64,000 bases of DNA from Paenibacillus aceris (GTDB taxonomy: Bacteria; Bacillota; Bacilli; Paenibacillales; NBRC-103111). The translations under genes were made by a program, and so were the position numbers. Shown in pieces: positions 33,005 through 41,314 of this stretch. The notes below the pieces were generated by a model. It ran no database searches, was not told the origin of the DNA, and was given only the letters and a program-made list of their open reading frames with translations. The stretch spans positions 62,001-126,000 of the forward strand of contig NZ_JAGGKV010000020.1 of the NCBI RefSeq assembly GCF_017874035.1. The letters are read 5' to 3'. Numbering within the stretch: the first letter of the stretch is position 1; each line of letters opens with the position of its first letter.

Positions 33005-35254
33005 CTATAAATCCGTCTGACTAATCGTCTCCACCTCGTGATTGCCGGAATAGACCAACGCATAAGGCGGTATATGAATATCCCCGGCGCCATCCTTGTG
33101 AAAGCCTGTGCCTTCGGCGTCCAGCCAAAGATCTTGCACATAGACCACGCCTTTAACTCTGGAAATAACGCCGTAAATATCGCCCTTGTACACCGTTCGG
33201 CCAAAACGCCAGCCCTCCGAGCCCTGAACATGATCCATAGGTTGAAGCAGCAGTCTTAGCTCTTGGGTGATGCGGCGCTGTTCGTTTTTGTACTTCGGCT
33301 CCATGACCACCACAGCGTGAACAGTGATTTTAATGTACTCCGCCGGGATCACATGGAGCTCTGTCGTCAATAACCGATGCCGGTCCAAATGCCCCTTGAT
33401 CGTTTGCAAAAACCCCTTGCCCGCCTTCGGCTTATCGCTCTCGCTGTAAGGCACAACCGCGACGGTCATCTGCGCCGGCGCTTTGACCTTGGGATAATCC
33501 CGCATGCCCGGCTTATACAGCGGAATAGCCTTCACCCGCGCGACGCGCAGACCTGGCGTCGCCTTCGCGATGCGCTCGTAGTCCTCGCCGGTCACCGCCC
33601 GTGTCGGCGTATCCAACTCGCGCCGCACGCGCAGTTTGGCCTGCGTAAGCGTCTCCGCCTCCAGGCCGCCCCGTGCCGGGAACGGATTCGTCACGCTCAC
33701 GCCGGGCTCCTCCGTGAAGCCGGTCACGAGACCGTCCTTCACGTTGCCTCGCTCGCCCCCGCCCGCTTGCAGCGCCAGGAACCGAATGTTCGGTTCCACC
33801 GACTTGGGCGGGACAAGCCCCGCTTCGTTATTGCCGAAGCGGATCGTTCCAGCTTCAGCGTCGTAGACGTAATGCCTGTCCGTGGACTTCGAATTATCGA
33901 AGTCATCCACGGACTGCCAGTCGTCCCACACGACGCAGTGGGACCCGCGCGGCCGATAGCCGACCTGCAGCAGCATGCTGCTGGGCTTATACGTCCGGCC
34001 GCGAGCGACCTCAAAGGTCTGCCCGGGCAGACCTTTGCTGCCTCCGACATAACGGCTGTAGTCGAACTCGGCCGTGTAGGCAATGAGCCGCACCCGCTGC
34101 GCGCCCTGCGGCGGGATGCTGCCGTTCACCCCGTCGCCGAAGCGCAGACGGGTCGTACGGCGTACCGAGTCCTGCAGCAGCTGGCAGACGAGATCATCCG
34201 GTCCGTGGTCCTCCAGCTCGGCGACGATGTGCCAGTCGCGCCAGCGGCCCTGTTCGTCCTGCACCTGCACCGTATGCAGTCCCCCAAAAGCCAGATAAGT
34301 GCTAACTTCAAAACTCTGGTCAGGTTCTCCATTGCTTCTGAACGCTATCACTTCACTGAAAGTTTCCTGCTCTGCCGCTTGCACGCTGTTAAGGCTCACC
34401 TTCTCAATTTTGGGAGACAGCTCATAACCGTCCTCCTCCAGTGTACAGCAGATCCAATAGCGGCTGCGGTCATCGGCAGGATAAAGCGCCATTGGCTTCA
34501 TCTCCGAGGTAATGCGGAAACGCACTTCACCGCTCTGTGACAAATGAACCGTCGTGTCGCTGACCCCTTCAACCGGCAGCCAGCTTTCGCTTTGCCCTTG
34601 CTGCTGACCCTGATCTTGTCCTGCACCTGCAAACGACCACCCCACCTTGGCGGACGAAATAATCGGCGTGGCTGCATCTTTCGGATGGCTTACATGAACC
34701 GGATAACGATCGTACAGCTGAAAAGACAAGGAAATCTCCGTGTCCACCGGCAGAGCCCGGTCAAATCCAAGGTAGAGATGCGCCCCTTTAATCGCCTCTG
34801 AGCCAAACGCGTAATAAGCAATCTTCGCCTGATTATTGGATGTAAAATCGCCGGCAGCCGTTTCCGTACGCACCAGCACCTTCTCCAGCGTTGATGGGAC
34901 AAGCTGTACCGTGCGGAGCGTCTCGAAATGCTGATCCATCGCTTGCAGCGGTGTCCCCTTAGGGAGCACAAGCTGCTGCTGCACGCCTGAAAAGGCCACA
35001 TCGCAAACAGCCGACACCGCTTCACGCGGACGAATACCCAGCAGCTTCAAAAACTTCCGCTCATTCTTTTCCGTAACCCGGTTCAAATAATACTGCTGCA
35101 TCTCAGTCATCCACGACATTAACTCCAGCAGCGTGATCCCGGGGTCATGCTCATTTTCATCCGTCCACTCGGGAAAAAGCTTCGGAATCGACTTCCGCGC
35201 TTCCATTACCATCTGTTCAAACATACGGTCATCCAAATTAGGGACTGGCAGCAC
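33005..35254 (-). CDS. eCIS baseplate protein (second gpJ-like / Afp12-like)
   Basis: 749 residues, GTG start with GGAGGTGAG upstream. The N-terminal block FPEWTDENEHDPGITLLELMSWMTEMQQYYLNRVTEKNERKFLKLLGI is the signature of the putative baseplate assembly family, and the C-terminal half contains the gpJ-like core (TRAVTGEDYERIAKATPGLRVARVKAIPLY, TVAVVPYSESDKP, HLDRHRLLTTELHVIPAEYIKITVHAVVV). It forms part of the wedge ring that triggers sheath contraction. It lies 33 bp downstream of the larger baseplate gene. Confidence 0.88.
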   Translation of the reverse strand: MLPVPNLDDRMFEQMVMEARKSIPKLFPEWTDENEHDPGITLLELMSWMTEMQQYYLNRVTEKNERKFLKLLGIRPREAVSAVCDVAFSGVQQQLVLPKGTPLQAMDQHFETLRTVQLVPSTLEKVLVRTETAAGDFTSNNQAKIAYYAFGSEAIKGAHLYLGFDRALPVDTEISLSFQLYDRYPVHVSHPKDAATPIISSAKVGWSFAGAGQDQGQQQGQSESWLPVEGVSDTTVHLSQSGEVRFRITSEMKPMALYPADDRSRYWICCTLEEDGYELSPKIEKVSLNSVQAAEQETFSEVIAFRSNGEPDQSFEVSTYLAFGGLHTVQVQDEQGRWRDWHIVAELEDHGPDDLVCQLLQDSVRRTTRLRFGDGVNGSIPPQGAQRVRLIAYTAEFDYSRYVGGSKGLPGQTFEVARGRTYKPSSMLLQVGYRPRGSHCVVWDDWQSVDDFDNSKSTDRHYVYDAEAGTIRFGNNEAGLVPPKSVEPNIRFLALQAGGGERGNVKDGLVTGFTEEPGVSVTNPFPARGGLEAETLTQAKLRVRRELDTPTRAVTGEDYERIAKATPGLRVARVKAIPLYKPGMRDYPKVKAPAQMTVAVVPYSESDKPKAGKGFLQTIKGHLDRHRLLTTELHVIPAEYIKITVHAVVVMEPKYKNEQRRITQELRLLLQPMDHVQGSEGWRFGRTVYKGDIYGVISRVKGVVYVQDLWLDAEGTGFHKDGAGDIHIPPYALVYSGNHEVETISQTDL

Positions 35255-35287
35255 TTGTGCTCACCTCCTTCGATAATGATTGCTACA

Positions 35288-38200
35288 TTACAAAGCGTTC
35301 ACGACCACCTTATGTTTGCCGCTCACGATAATGCCGTGCGGGAGCGCCGGTAGGCGATTCACATCCAGCTCGACGCGCTCACTGTCTTCCAGCTTGTAGA
35401 CCGTCATGTAGAGCTTCTCTACATGGCTGATCGTTCGAATCGTTTTGAGCAGCGCATAGAAGACCGAAGGATGAATTTGCTGTCCGATCGCCCAGCCTTT
35501 GCCATCGAAATTCCCAGTCAGCGGATCTAGGAAGCGAGTGAGTTTCTCCATCGCCTGTATTTCCGTCGCGACGACAGCATCCATACCTTCAACCGCTACG
35601 ATGGCCGAAACGGAAATTTCCATATACACCGGCTCGATCACTTGCAGCCTTTCCGGGAAAGCAACTAGACTGGAAGCGCGCTCGATGATATAGCGCTCGA
35701 CTTGCTTTTTCAGCACAGGAAACGCAAGCCTTCCCTCTTGACCCTCCTTCGGCAAAATGACGAGTGTCATAGCGCCGATCTCTTTCTGCATATATGCATT
35801 CCGGTTTGCGATGCAGCTGACTTTGGCAATGTTCGGATACGCTTCGCGCGCGAGCCATTCGTAATCTTTGGCCGATACTGCACGGTTCCGGTGCTTGAGC
35901 ATTTCGGGCCCGCGCTCCAGGGCCGACTCCAGCTTCTCGGCTTGGCAGCCGCCTGAAGCCGGTTCCGGATTATACACCTCACCCACAAATGCGATAGAGT
36001 CCTGCATCTGGTTTATTTCCCGTGCGCCTACATTGCCGATTTGTCCCGAAGTGACCTGATAGGTGACTTTCAGCTGCTCCAATCCGCCTTTGGGCGGGTG
36101 CATGCCATGAACGCCGTCTCCTACCCGAATACGGCCAAACGTACGATCGATCATATAATGGCGATCCCGGTTGCCCGAATCCGCCATTTGGCGAACGGGG
36201 GTCCATCGCACCCACACCTGAAGCAGATTGCCTTCGGAATCCCGGCTAATTTCCATCAGTGGTGTTCCGATTCTTTCGTATTCTGCAATCTCCTCTTCCG
36301 TCACAAACTCTGTTTCATCCACCCATACTTCCTCGGACACAATACCGCTTCGGCTCAGTTGGTATTCCGTTTCTTCCAGCCCTTTGGCTTCAGGAACTTC
36401 CCCGATAATCGTCTCCTGCTGAAGGACTTGAACCGTGTTCATGTAAAGTCCGTGAATGGTAGGAACCTGAATCCGCCCCGTTATGTCATCATATTTATCA
36501 TCGCGGTTCACAGCGCGAATCCAGAAACCCTTTTGACCAAACAACGAGTCGCCGGCAAAATCAGAAGGGCCAACGAACTGCACAGTTCCGCTCTGCGTCA
36601 AACCATTCGTATCGTCGATCACCTTCAGGGCGACCCATTCGGAGGGATGTCCCGGCATTAACCCGGCACGCAAGTATTCCCATTCCAGCAGAGGCAAATC
36701 CTGCTCAGCGAAACGCTGCTGCTTCACCGAAACGTAGAGCGAAATCGGGCCTTTTACAGGCGGCGAATCAAAACATAAATGTAAAGCTGGATGACTGCCC
36801 TCTAACGGCTGAAACGGTTCAAAACCGCCTTCCAGCTGTCTGCTATGCCTCGTCCGGTCCTCAAACACCGTATTATTCAGCGCCAAACACCGCTCTGCAG
36901 GATAAAGACGATCCTCATATTCATAGGTCATCGTGACCTCATCGATCCAAGGGGATAAGTAGATCGCCTGCGCCACATACGCATTTTCGATATGTAAAAT
37001 CCTTGCTCTGATCCAGTGATTCTCATTGCCATTCACATAAGTAGCTTCGAGATCTTGCGGACATCGGAAGCGGATATCCTTGAGCACTTTCTGCTCTTGC
37101 GGGTAATAAAACAGCTTTTCCGCGTCTTTCCCCGCCTCAAGGCGTACCCAGGTCGTCCCATTCCAATACTCCCAAGCGACTTGCAGCACGGTAACATGGA
37201 TGACGGGCGGCTTATCGAATTTGGACTTTTTCATGACCATTTTCCAATCGATATTTTCCGTCAATTCCGCCCCAAAACGGTTCTGAATCGCCGACAGCCC
37301 AAAGCTCAGCTTAATATCGCCGTCTTTTTTCGTAAACACTTCCTGGCTCCCGATGTAAAAAGAACCATAAAGCGCAAACTGATCGCCAAACGGATAAAAA
37401 CCGCTAGGATCCGCAGCAATATCATTGTAAAACATAAGGTCCGGCTGAATGCCGCCCGTTTCAAGCGTATCCGTATAATCGGTTTTGAAGGAAATATGGT
37501 CCATGGACAATCGGCTGTCCGCCAGTGTTTTCCCGCCAGTCAGGAGAGGCTTCAGACGGCACTGAATCCAGCGTCCCGCTTTTCCGTTCACTTCCCTCTC
37601 GGCAAGTTCCCCTACATGCGCCTTCGACAGAATTACCCGATTCCCTCTAGCCTCAACTTGGTCAAAAGGCACCCATCCATCCGATGTAGCATACAACCAC
37701 TCGGTTAGCTGCGGGTCAGCCAGTTGGCTGGTCATGGACAGCTCGTCGAAGCGCCTTTTGGAGTTGCGGAATTCAATTTCGATACGCGCCGTGTTGTACA
37801 AGGTGAAGAGAGCGCTGTGCTCCAAGAAGATCGCATGCTCCTGCAAATTATCGCCTTGAAGACGGAAAAGCGCCGTCGGGGCCGCCAAGCCTTGACGGGA
37901 TGCCGTCAGAAACTCCTCCGAAATGCGAATAATCTTATCCTGTTTTCGGCTCGACACGTAAGCATCCGTTAACAAGGCAGGCGTCAACAGCGCGCTGCGC
38001 GCCGTTTCATACAAGATATTGCCATCTTCGGCTGCAGCCGCAACCTGTGTGCCGGCCGATATGAACACTGACTCCTTCGTGCCCTCGTTCAGTGCAAAAG
38101 TCAAATAACTGCTGGCTGGCCTTGCCGGAAGCAGCGTGACGTCGAACATGTTGAGGAACGAAATGAGATTTTTCGTCGGCACCCGGTTCAGTCGCTTGAT

Positions 38201-38359
38201 GTTGTCATGGAACATATCCGCGAACATCAGGAATAATGCCGAACCGGGGTCGGGATTCTCAGGCGTAAACCGCCATTCCGGTGTATAGTATGGGGCCATT
38301 TCCTTCATCTGCGCTATGAGATCAGGTATATCTCTAGGATCAATTTTGGGAGGTTGCAT
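35288..38359 (-). CDS. eCIS large baseplate protein (Afp11/gpJ-like)
   Basis: 1023 residues. N-terminal features are YTPEWRFTPENPDPGSALFLMFADMFHDNIKRLNRVPTKNLISFLNMF, like the paralogue downstream; a long beta-rich middle follows; the gpJ-like core is at about 800-1000 (HRNRAVSAKDYEWLAREAYPNIAKVSC, AMTLVILPKEGQEG, QVERYIIERASSL, EPVYMEISVSAIVAVE). Proteins of this size and pattern build the baseplate wedges in Afp/PVC-like particles. It follows the gp25-like gene after 55 bp. Confidence 0.9.
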   Translation of the reverse strand: MQPPKIDPRDIPDLIAQMKEMAPYYTPEWRFTPENPDPGSALFLMFADMFHDNIKRLNRVPTKNLISFLNMFDVTLLPARPASSYLTFALNEGTKESVFISAGTQVAAAAEDGNILYETARSALLTPALLTDAYVSSRKQDKIIRISEEFLTASRQGLAAPTALFRLQGDNLQEHAIFLEHSALFTLYNTARIEIEFRNSKRRFDELSMTSQLADPQLTEWLYATSDGWVPFDQVEARGNRVILSKAHVGELAEREVNGKAGRWIQCRLKPLLTGGKTLADSRLSMDHISFKTDYTDTLETGGIQPDLMFYNDIAADPSGFYPFGDQFALYGSFYIGSQEVFTKKDGDIKLSFGLSAIQNRFGAELTENIDWKMVMKKSKFDKPPVIHVTVLQVAWEYWNGTTWVRLEAGKDAEKLFYYPQEQKVLKDIRFRCPQDLEATYVNGNENHWIRARILHIENAYVAQAIYLSPWIDEVTMTYEYEDRLYPAERCLALNNTVFEDRTRHSRQLEGGFEPFQPLEGSHPALHLCFDSPPVKGPISLYVSVKQQRFAEQDLPLLEWEYLRAGLMPGHPSEWVALKVIDDTNGLTQSGTVQFVGPSDFAGDSLFGQKGFWIRAVNRDDKYDDITGRIQVPTIHGLYMNTVQVLQQETIIGEVPEAKGLEETEYQLSRSGIVSEEVWVDETEFVTEEEIAEYERIGTPLMEISRDSEGNLLQVWVRWTPVRQMADSGNRDRHYMIDRTFGRIRVGDGVHGMHPPKGGLEQLKVTYQVTSGQIGNVGAREINQMQDSIAFVGEVYNPEPASGGCQAEKLESALERGPEMLKHRNRAVSAKDYEWLAREAYPNIAKVSCIANRNAYMQKEIGAMTLVILPKEGQEGRLAFPVLKKQVERYIIERASSLVAFPERLQVIEPVYMEISVSAIVAVEGMDAVVATEIQAMEKLTRFLDPLTGNFDGKGWAIGQQIHPSVFYALLKTIRTISHVEKLYMTVYKLEDSERVELDVNRLPALPHGIIVSGKHKVVVNAL

Positions 38360-38414
38360 CGCTCAGCTCCACCTCCTCTCTTGCACGTATCGTCATCGTT
38401 TCCGCTGCCTCTTT

Positions 38415-38816
38415 CTATTTGGAACCTTCGTATAAGTAAAAAGGATACACTTGGTTAAACAAGTTATTGGTCGTACGCACCAAATACGAAATACGAATCA
38501 TCACTTTCCCCGGATCGTCTGCCTCCGGCACGGCTTTCACATCCACCTCGTGAACCCTTGGCTCCCAGTTGCGGATCGCCTCTTTAATATTGCTTTCAAG
38601 CAAATGCAAAGACGTATCATCCGTTAAGCCAAAAATAAACTCCTGCACACCGCAGCCGAAGCTCGGACGCATAACCCGTTCTCCTTGCGTAGTGCCCAAA
38701 ATAACGCGGATCGCTTCAGCGATGTCTTCCTCATACTCGGACATCCGAATTCGCCCTGTTGCAGGGTCGACCTGAATCGGGAATTTCCAGCCTCGCCCCA
38801 AAAATGCTTCCGACAC
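38415..38816 (-). CDS. gp25-like baseplate wedge protein (Afp9-like)
   Basis: 133 residues, GTG start with GAGGGAG nine bases ahead. The gp25/lysozyme-like wedge signature is clear: GRGWKFPIQVDPATGRIRMSEYEEDIAEAIRVILGTTQGERVMRPSFGCGVQEFIF, followed by IKEAIRNWEPRVHEVDV. Despite the family name it is structural: it links the baseplate to the first sheath ring. It lies 17 bp after the spike gene. Confidence 0.93.
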   Translation of the reverse strand: MSEAFLGRGWKFPIQVDPATGRIRMSEYEEDIAEAIRVILGTTQGERVMRPSFGCGVQEFIFGLTDDTSLHLLESNIKEAIRNWEPRVHEVDVKAVPEADDPGKVMIRISYLVRTTNNLFNQVYPFYLYEGSK

Positions 38817-38833
38817 CCCGCCACGCTCCCTCG

Positions 38834-39559
38834 TTAGTTGATTTTGACCATACTGCCTTTAATATTAATGATGCCGTCGGATTTCAAATCCAGTGTGGCC
38901 CCTGCCTTGAGCGCCATCGTCGCAGATGCTTCTATGTTAATTTGCGTTGATTTAATTTTAATTTCTTTCGAGCTTTCAATCGCGACATCCCCTTTGGCAT
39001 TAAGGGTAATCTTGGAGGTTTGGCTGACGACCGAAATTTCATTGGCAGATCCGCCTTTGATCAAAATCTTATTATTCCCGCTTTGATCGGCAATCGAAAT
39101 GCTTTCGTCTTTATCCTTTAGCTCGATAATTTGGCCTTTTTTGGTCTTAATCGTGATGCTTTCGTCACCACTTTTATCATTGAACGATAACTCGTGTCCG
39201 GAACGGGATTTGATCATGCGCAAATCGTTTTTGTCAGCCGGCGCGGGCGGCTTGTTCTTGGGATTCCACAGCATGCCGATCACGAAGGGTTGGCGAAGCT
39301 CGCCCAGATGGAAAGCGACTAATACCTCATCATTCACTTCCGGGATAAAAAGACTGCCCATCTCCTTACCGCCCATCATCGTGGCAATGCGAACCCAATC
39401 CGTTTCGGTTTCCGTTTCCTGCAGCGGCAGTTTCAGCTTCACCCGCCCGAGCTTATCCGGATCGTTATTGTTAGTCACAACCGCGACCATTACACCGCCG
39501 ATTTTCTGAGACGCGAAGTTGGACACACCGCCTAAGGTGATATCGGGAAGTTTGAACAT
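38834..39559 (-). CDS. Spike protein, gpV/VgrG C-terminal-like (Afp8 part)
   Basis: 241 residues. An OB-fold domain (GVMVAVVTNNNDPDKLGRVKLKLPL, WVRIATMMGGKEMGSLFIPEVNDEVLVAFHLGE) leads into a beta-helix of short repeats rich in Ile/Lys/Asp (ESITIKTKKGQIIELKDKDESISI to IINIKGSMVKIN), forming the membrane-piercing needle. Its ATG shares an A with the TAA of the hub gene, so it is coupled to it. In Afp8/VgrG both parts are one polypeptide; here they are split as in phage P2 gpD and gpV. No PAAR tip protein gene is seen next to it. Confidence 0.9.
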   Translation of the reverse strand: MFKLPDITLGGVSNFASQKIGGVMVAVVTNNNDPDKLGRVKLKLPLQETETETDWVRIATMMGGKEMGSLFIPEVNDEVLVAFHLGELRQPFVIGMLWNPKNKPPAPADKNDLRMIKSRSGHELSFNDKSGDESITIKTKKGQIIELKDKDESISIADQSGNNKILIKGGSANEISVVSQTSKITLNAKGDVAIESSKEIKIKSTQINIEASATMALKAGATLDLKSDGIINIKGSMVKIN

Positions 39560-40650
39560 TATACCGCATTTCCTCCTATCTGAAAGCGCGTTGTGTAGCC
39601 ATCATCATCAATTAGATGAGTAGCACCGGTCACATAATAAGGTTGATTAAACTTTTTGCCCACGCTGTCAAGCTTGATGTACCGCCCGGCCCTAATTTCA
39701 GGAATGCCGATACACTCCCCTGAACCGCTGATCAGCTTCATCGCATGTCGATTTAAAATAGCCGATGCGTAGGTTTTGGCTTCTTCAAGGGAGGTAACGT
39801 TCGTATAAACATGTTCCACGAAATCCCCTTTGGCAGCGAGTATATCTTTGCCTGTCTTCGAATTCCCGCCGAGTTTCGAAATACTCGCCGATTCGCCTTC
39901 GATGACTTTCAGCTCTTTATTGTCCCAAGCTCTTACCTTAACGCCGGTAATCTGCTCAGCCAAGTTCATGTCGATCGTCAAATTGCGCAGCGTTTTGCCC
40001 ATTTCCAGCGTCAGTACCGGTGTCATTTCCGTTAATGGTTTGCGGAAATACAAGTGCTTGCCCACCACGAAGAAATCGTAATTCACCAAATTCGCCAGAT
40101 TTTGAATAAAATGATAGTCATTAATCTGACTTTGCGAAATAGCCGGGTATTCCGTCGTCGTCGCATCCACATGCACTTGAGCGCCATAGATTTTGGCGAT
40201 TTCCTGGACAATGTCGCTGTATTTCTTTTTGTTCCACGAACGGGACTTCGTACCTTTCATCATCAAATAGGAAAGATCCATCCCCCGCACAATGAGCCCG
40301 GGAGCTCCATCCTCGGGAAAATCAACGACAACGGACGTAATAAAACCTGAAAATACCGGAGTAAACTTATCGACATAGCCAAGGCTGATGTCAATTGGCT
40401 TCCCCAAGGCTAAGTCCCCAAGCCATTGAAAATCATTCTTCGTCACATCATAAGCGTTCGTGATCCGAAACGAGAAGGAGTCTGCCGTCCCGTCAATGGA
40501 CGTTTCCACGCGAATCATCGAAATCGCCATATTATCTGTGAGCTTCGCTCCGTCTACGCTAATTAAATACGCAGGAGAGAAAAACTCTTTATATTTTTTG
40601 GCCAAATCATCATAGGTAAAAGAGCTGGATTCTAAACTTAAAGTTGCCAT
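39559..40650 (-). CDS. Hub protein, gpD-like (VgrG N-terminal-like)
   Basis: 363 residues. Late-control-D/hub family: ISVDGAKLTDNMAISMIRVETSIDGTADSFSFRITNAYD, LGKPIDISLGYVDKFTPVFSGFITSVVVDFPEDGAP, then IVQEIAKIYGAQ and DYHFIQNLANLVNYDFFVVGKHLYF, ending with IPEIRAGRYIKLDSVGKKFNQPYYVTGATHLID. It forms the trimer linking the tube to the spike. Its stop overlaps the spike start (TAATG). The LysM-protein gene lies 4 bp upstream. Confidence 0.92.
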   Translation of the reverse strand: MATLSLESSSFTYDDLAKKYKEFFSPAYLISVDGAKLTDNMAISMIRVETSIDGTADSFSFRITNAYDVTKNDFQWLGDLALGKPIDISLGYVDKFTPVFSGFITSVVVDFPEDGAPGLIVRGMDLSYLMMKGTKSRSWNKKKYSDIVQEIAKIYGAQVHVDATTTEYPAISQSQINDYHFIQNLANLVNYDFFVVGKHLYFRKPLTEMTPVLTLEMGKTLRNLTIDMNLAEQITGVKVRAWDNKELKVIEGESASISKLGGNSKTGKDILAAKGDFVEHVYTNVTSLEEAKTYASAILNRHAMKLISGSGECIGIPEIRAGRYIKLDSVGKKFNQPYYVTGATHLIDDDGYTTRFQIGGNAV

Positions 40651-40654
40651 CGCG

Positions 40655-41281
40655 TTAGTCCAATCTAGGGACAGAAATGCGGCGTCCCGTTACGACCTTA
40701 AGCGGGTTGTCAATCTGATTGGCTTTGGCAATTTCCCGCCATAAGCTTGGGTCTTCATATTCATGAGCGGCAATCATCCAGAGCTGTTCCCCTTGCTTCA
40801 GCATCTTCTGTTTCGTCCGATCCGCCGAATGGCGGGGAATCGTCTGAAGCTGCTCTTTCTTGCTGTGCCACGAACGAAACGTAACCTTCAGCTTGGCACG
40901 AACCGGCACGCCGGTATCTAGAAACATGGTAAACTGCTGATTCACTTTTTCGACGACGCCCTTAAAGTCGAGAGAGCCCCACACGAAGCGGCAAATCGGC
41001 GGTGCATGCAATTCCTTTTCTACATCCAGAAGTCCCGAAATTTTCTTCGTATGCTCACGGACATCCGTCCCTTTTTCGTATGTATCAAAATATAAATCCA
41101 TGGAGAGCGACGTCGTTCCGCCACTCACGAATTGACCGATTGGCATGGACAGACCCGGCACGGTATTCCAAGAATAGCTGTTGGTCGTATCGAGGGTATA
41201 TTCACCCGGATTGAACAAAACTTGCACATTCTCTTTGCTGTTTCCCTTGTCTACGATAATCATGGCTTTCTTGAGTGCCAC
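40655..41281 (-). CDS. LysM-domain baseplate/tube-initiation protein (Afp7-like)
   Basis: 208 residues. N-terminal part as in eCIS and PBSX XkdP-like proteins (VLFNPGEYTLDTTNSYSW, GQFVSGGTTSLSMDLYFDTYEKG, FVWGSLDFKGVVEKVNQQF), and a C-terminal LysM from about 158 on (KQGEQLWMIAAHEYEDPSLWREIAKANQIDNPLKV). In particles it sits around the hub and joins tube and baseplate. The gene lies between the 1596-residue protein and the hub gene, the usual order. Confidence 0.92.
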   Translation of the reverse strand: MALKKAMIIVDKGNSKENVQVLFNPGEYTLDTTNSYSWNTVPGLSMPIGQFVSGGTTSLSMDLYFDTYEKGTDVREHTKKISGLLDVEKELHAPPICRFVWGSLDFKGVVEKVNQQFTMFLDTGVPVRAKLKVTFRSWHSKKEQLQTIPRHSADRTKQKMLKQGEQLWMIAAHEYEDPSLWREIAKANQIDNPLKVVTGRRISVPRLD

Positions 41282-41314
41282 AGGTGTCAGTCCTTTCCTC
41301 TAAATATATAAAAG

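Noticed and set aside
33377-34540. 387-codon plus-strand frame opposite the second gpJ-like gene
   Set aside because: Arg/His-rich shadow of a well-supported baseplate gene, in a GC-rich part where antisense frames stay open by chance.
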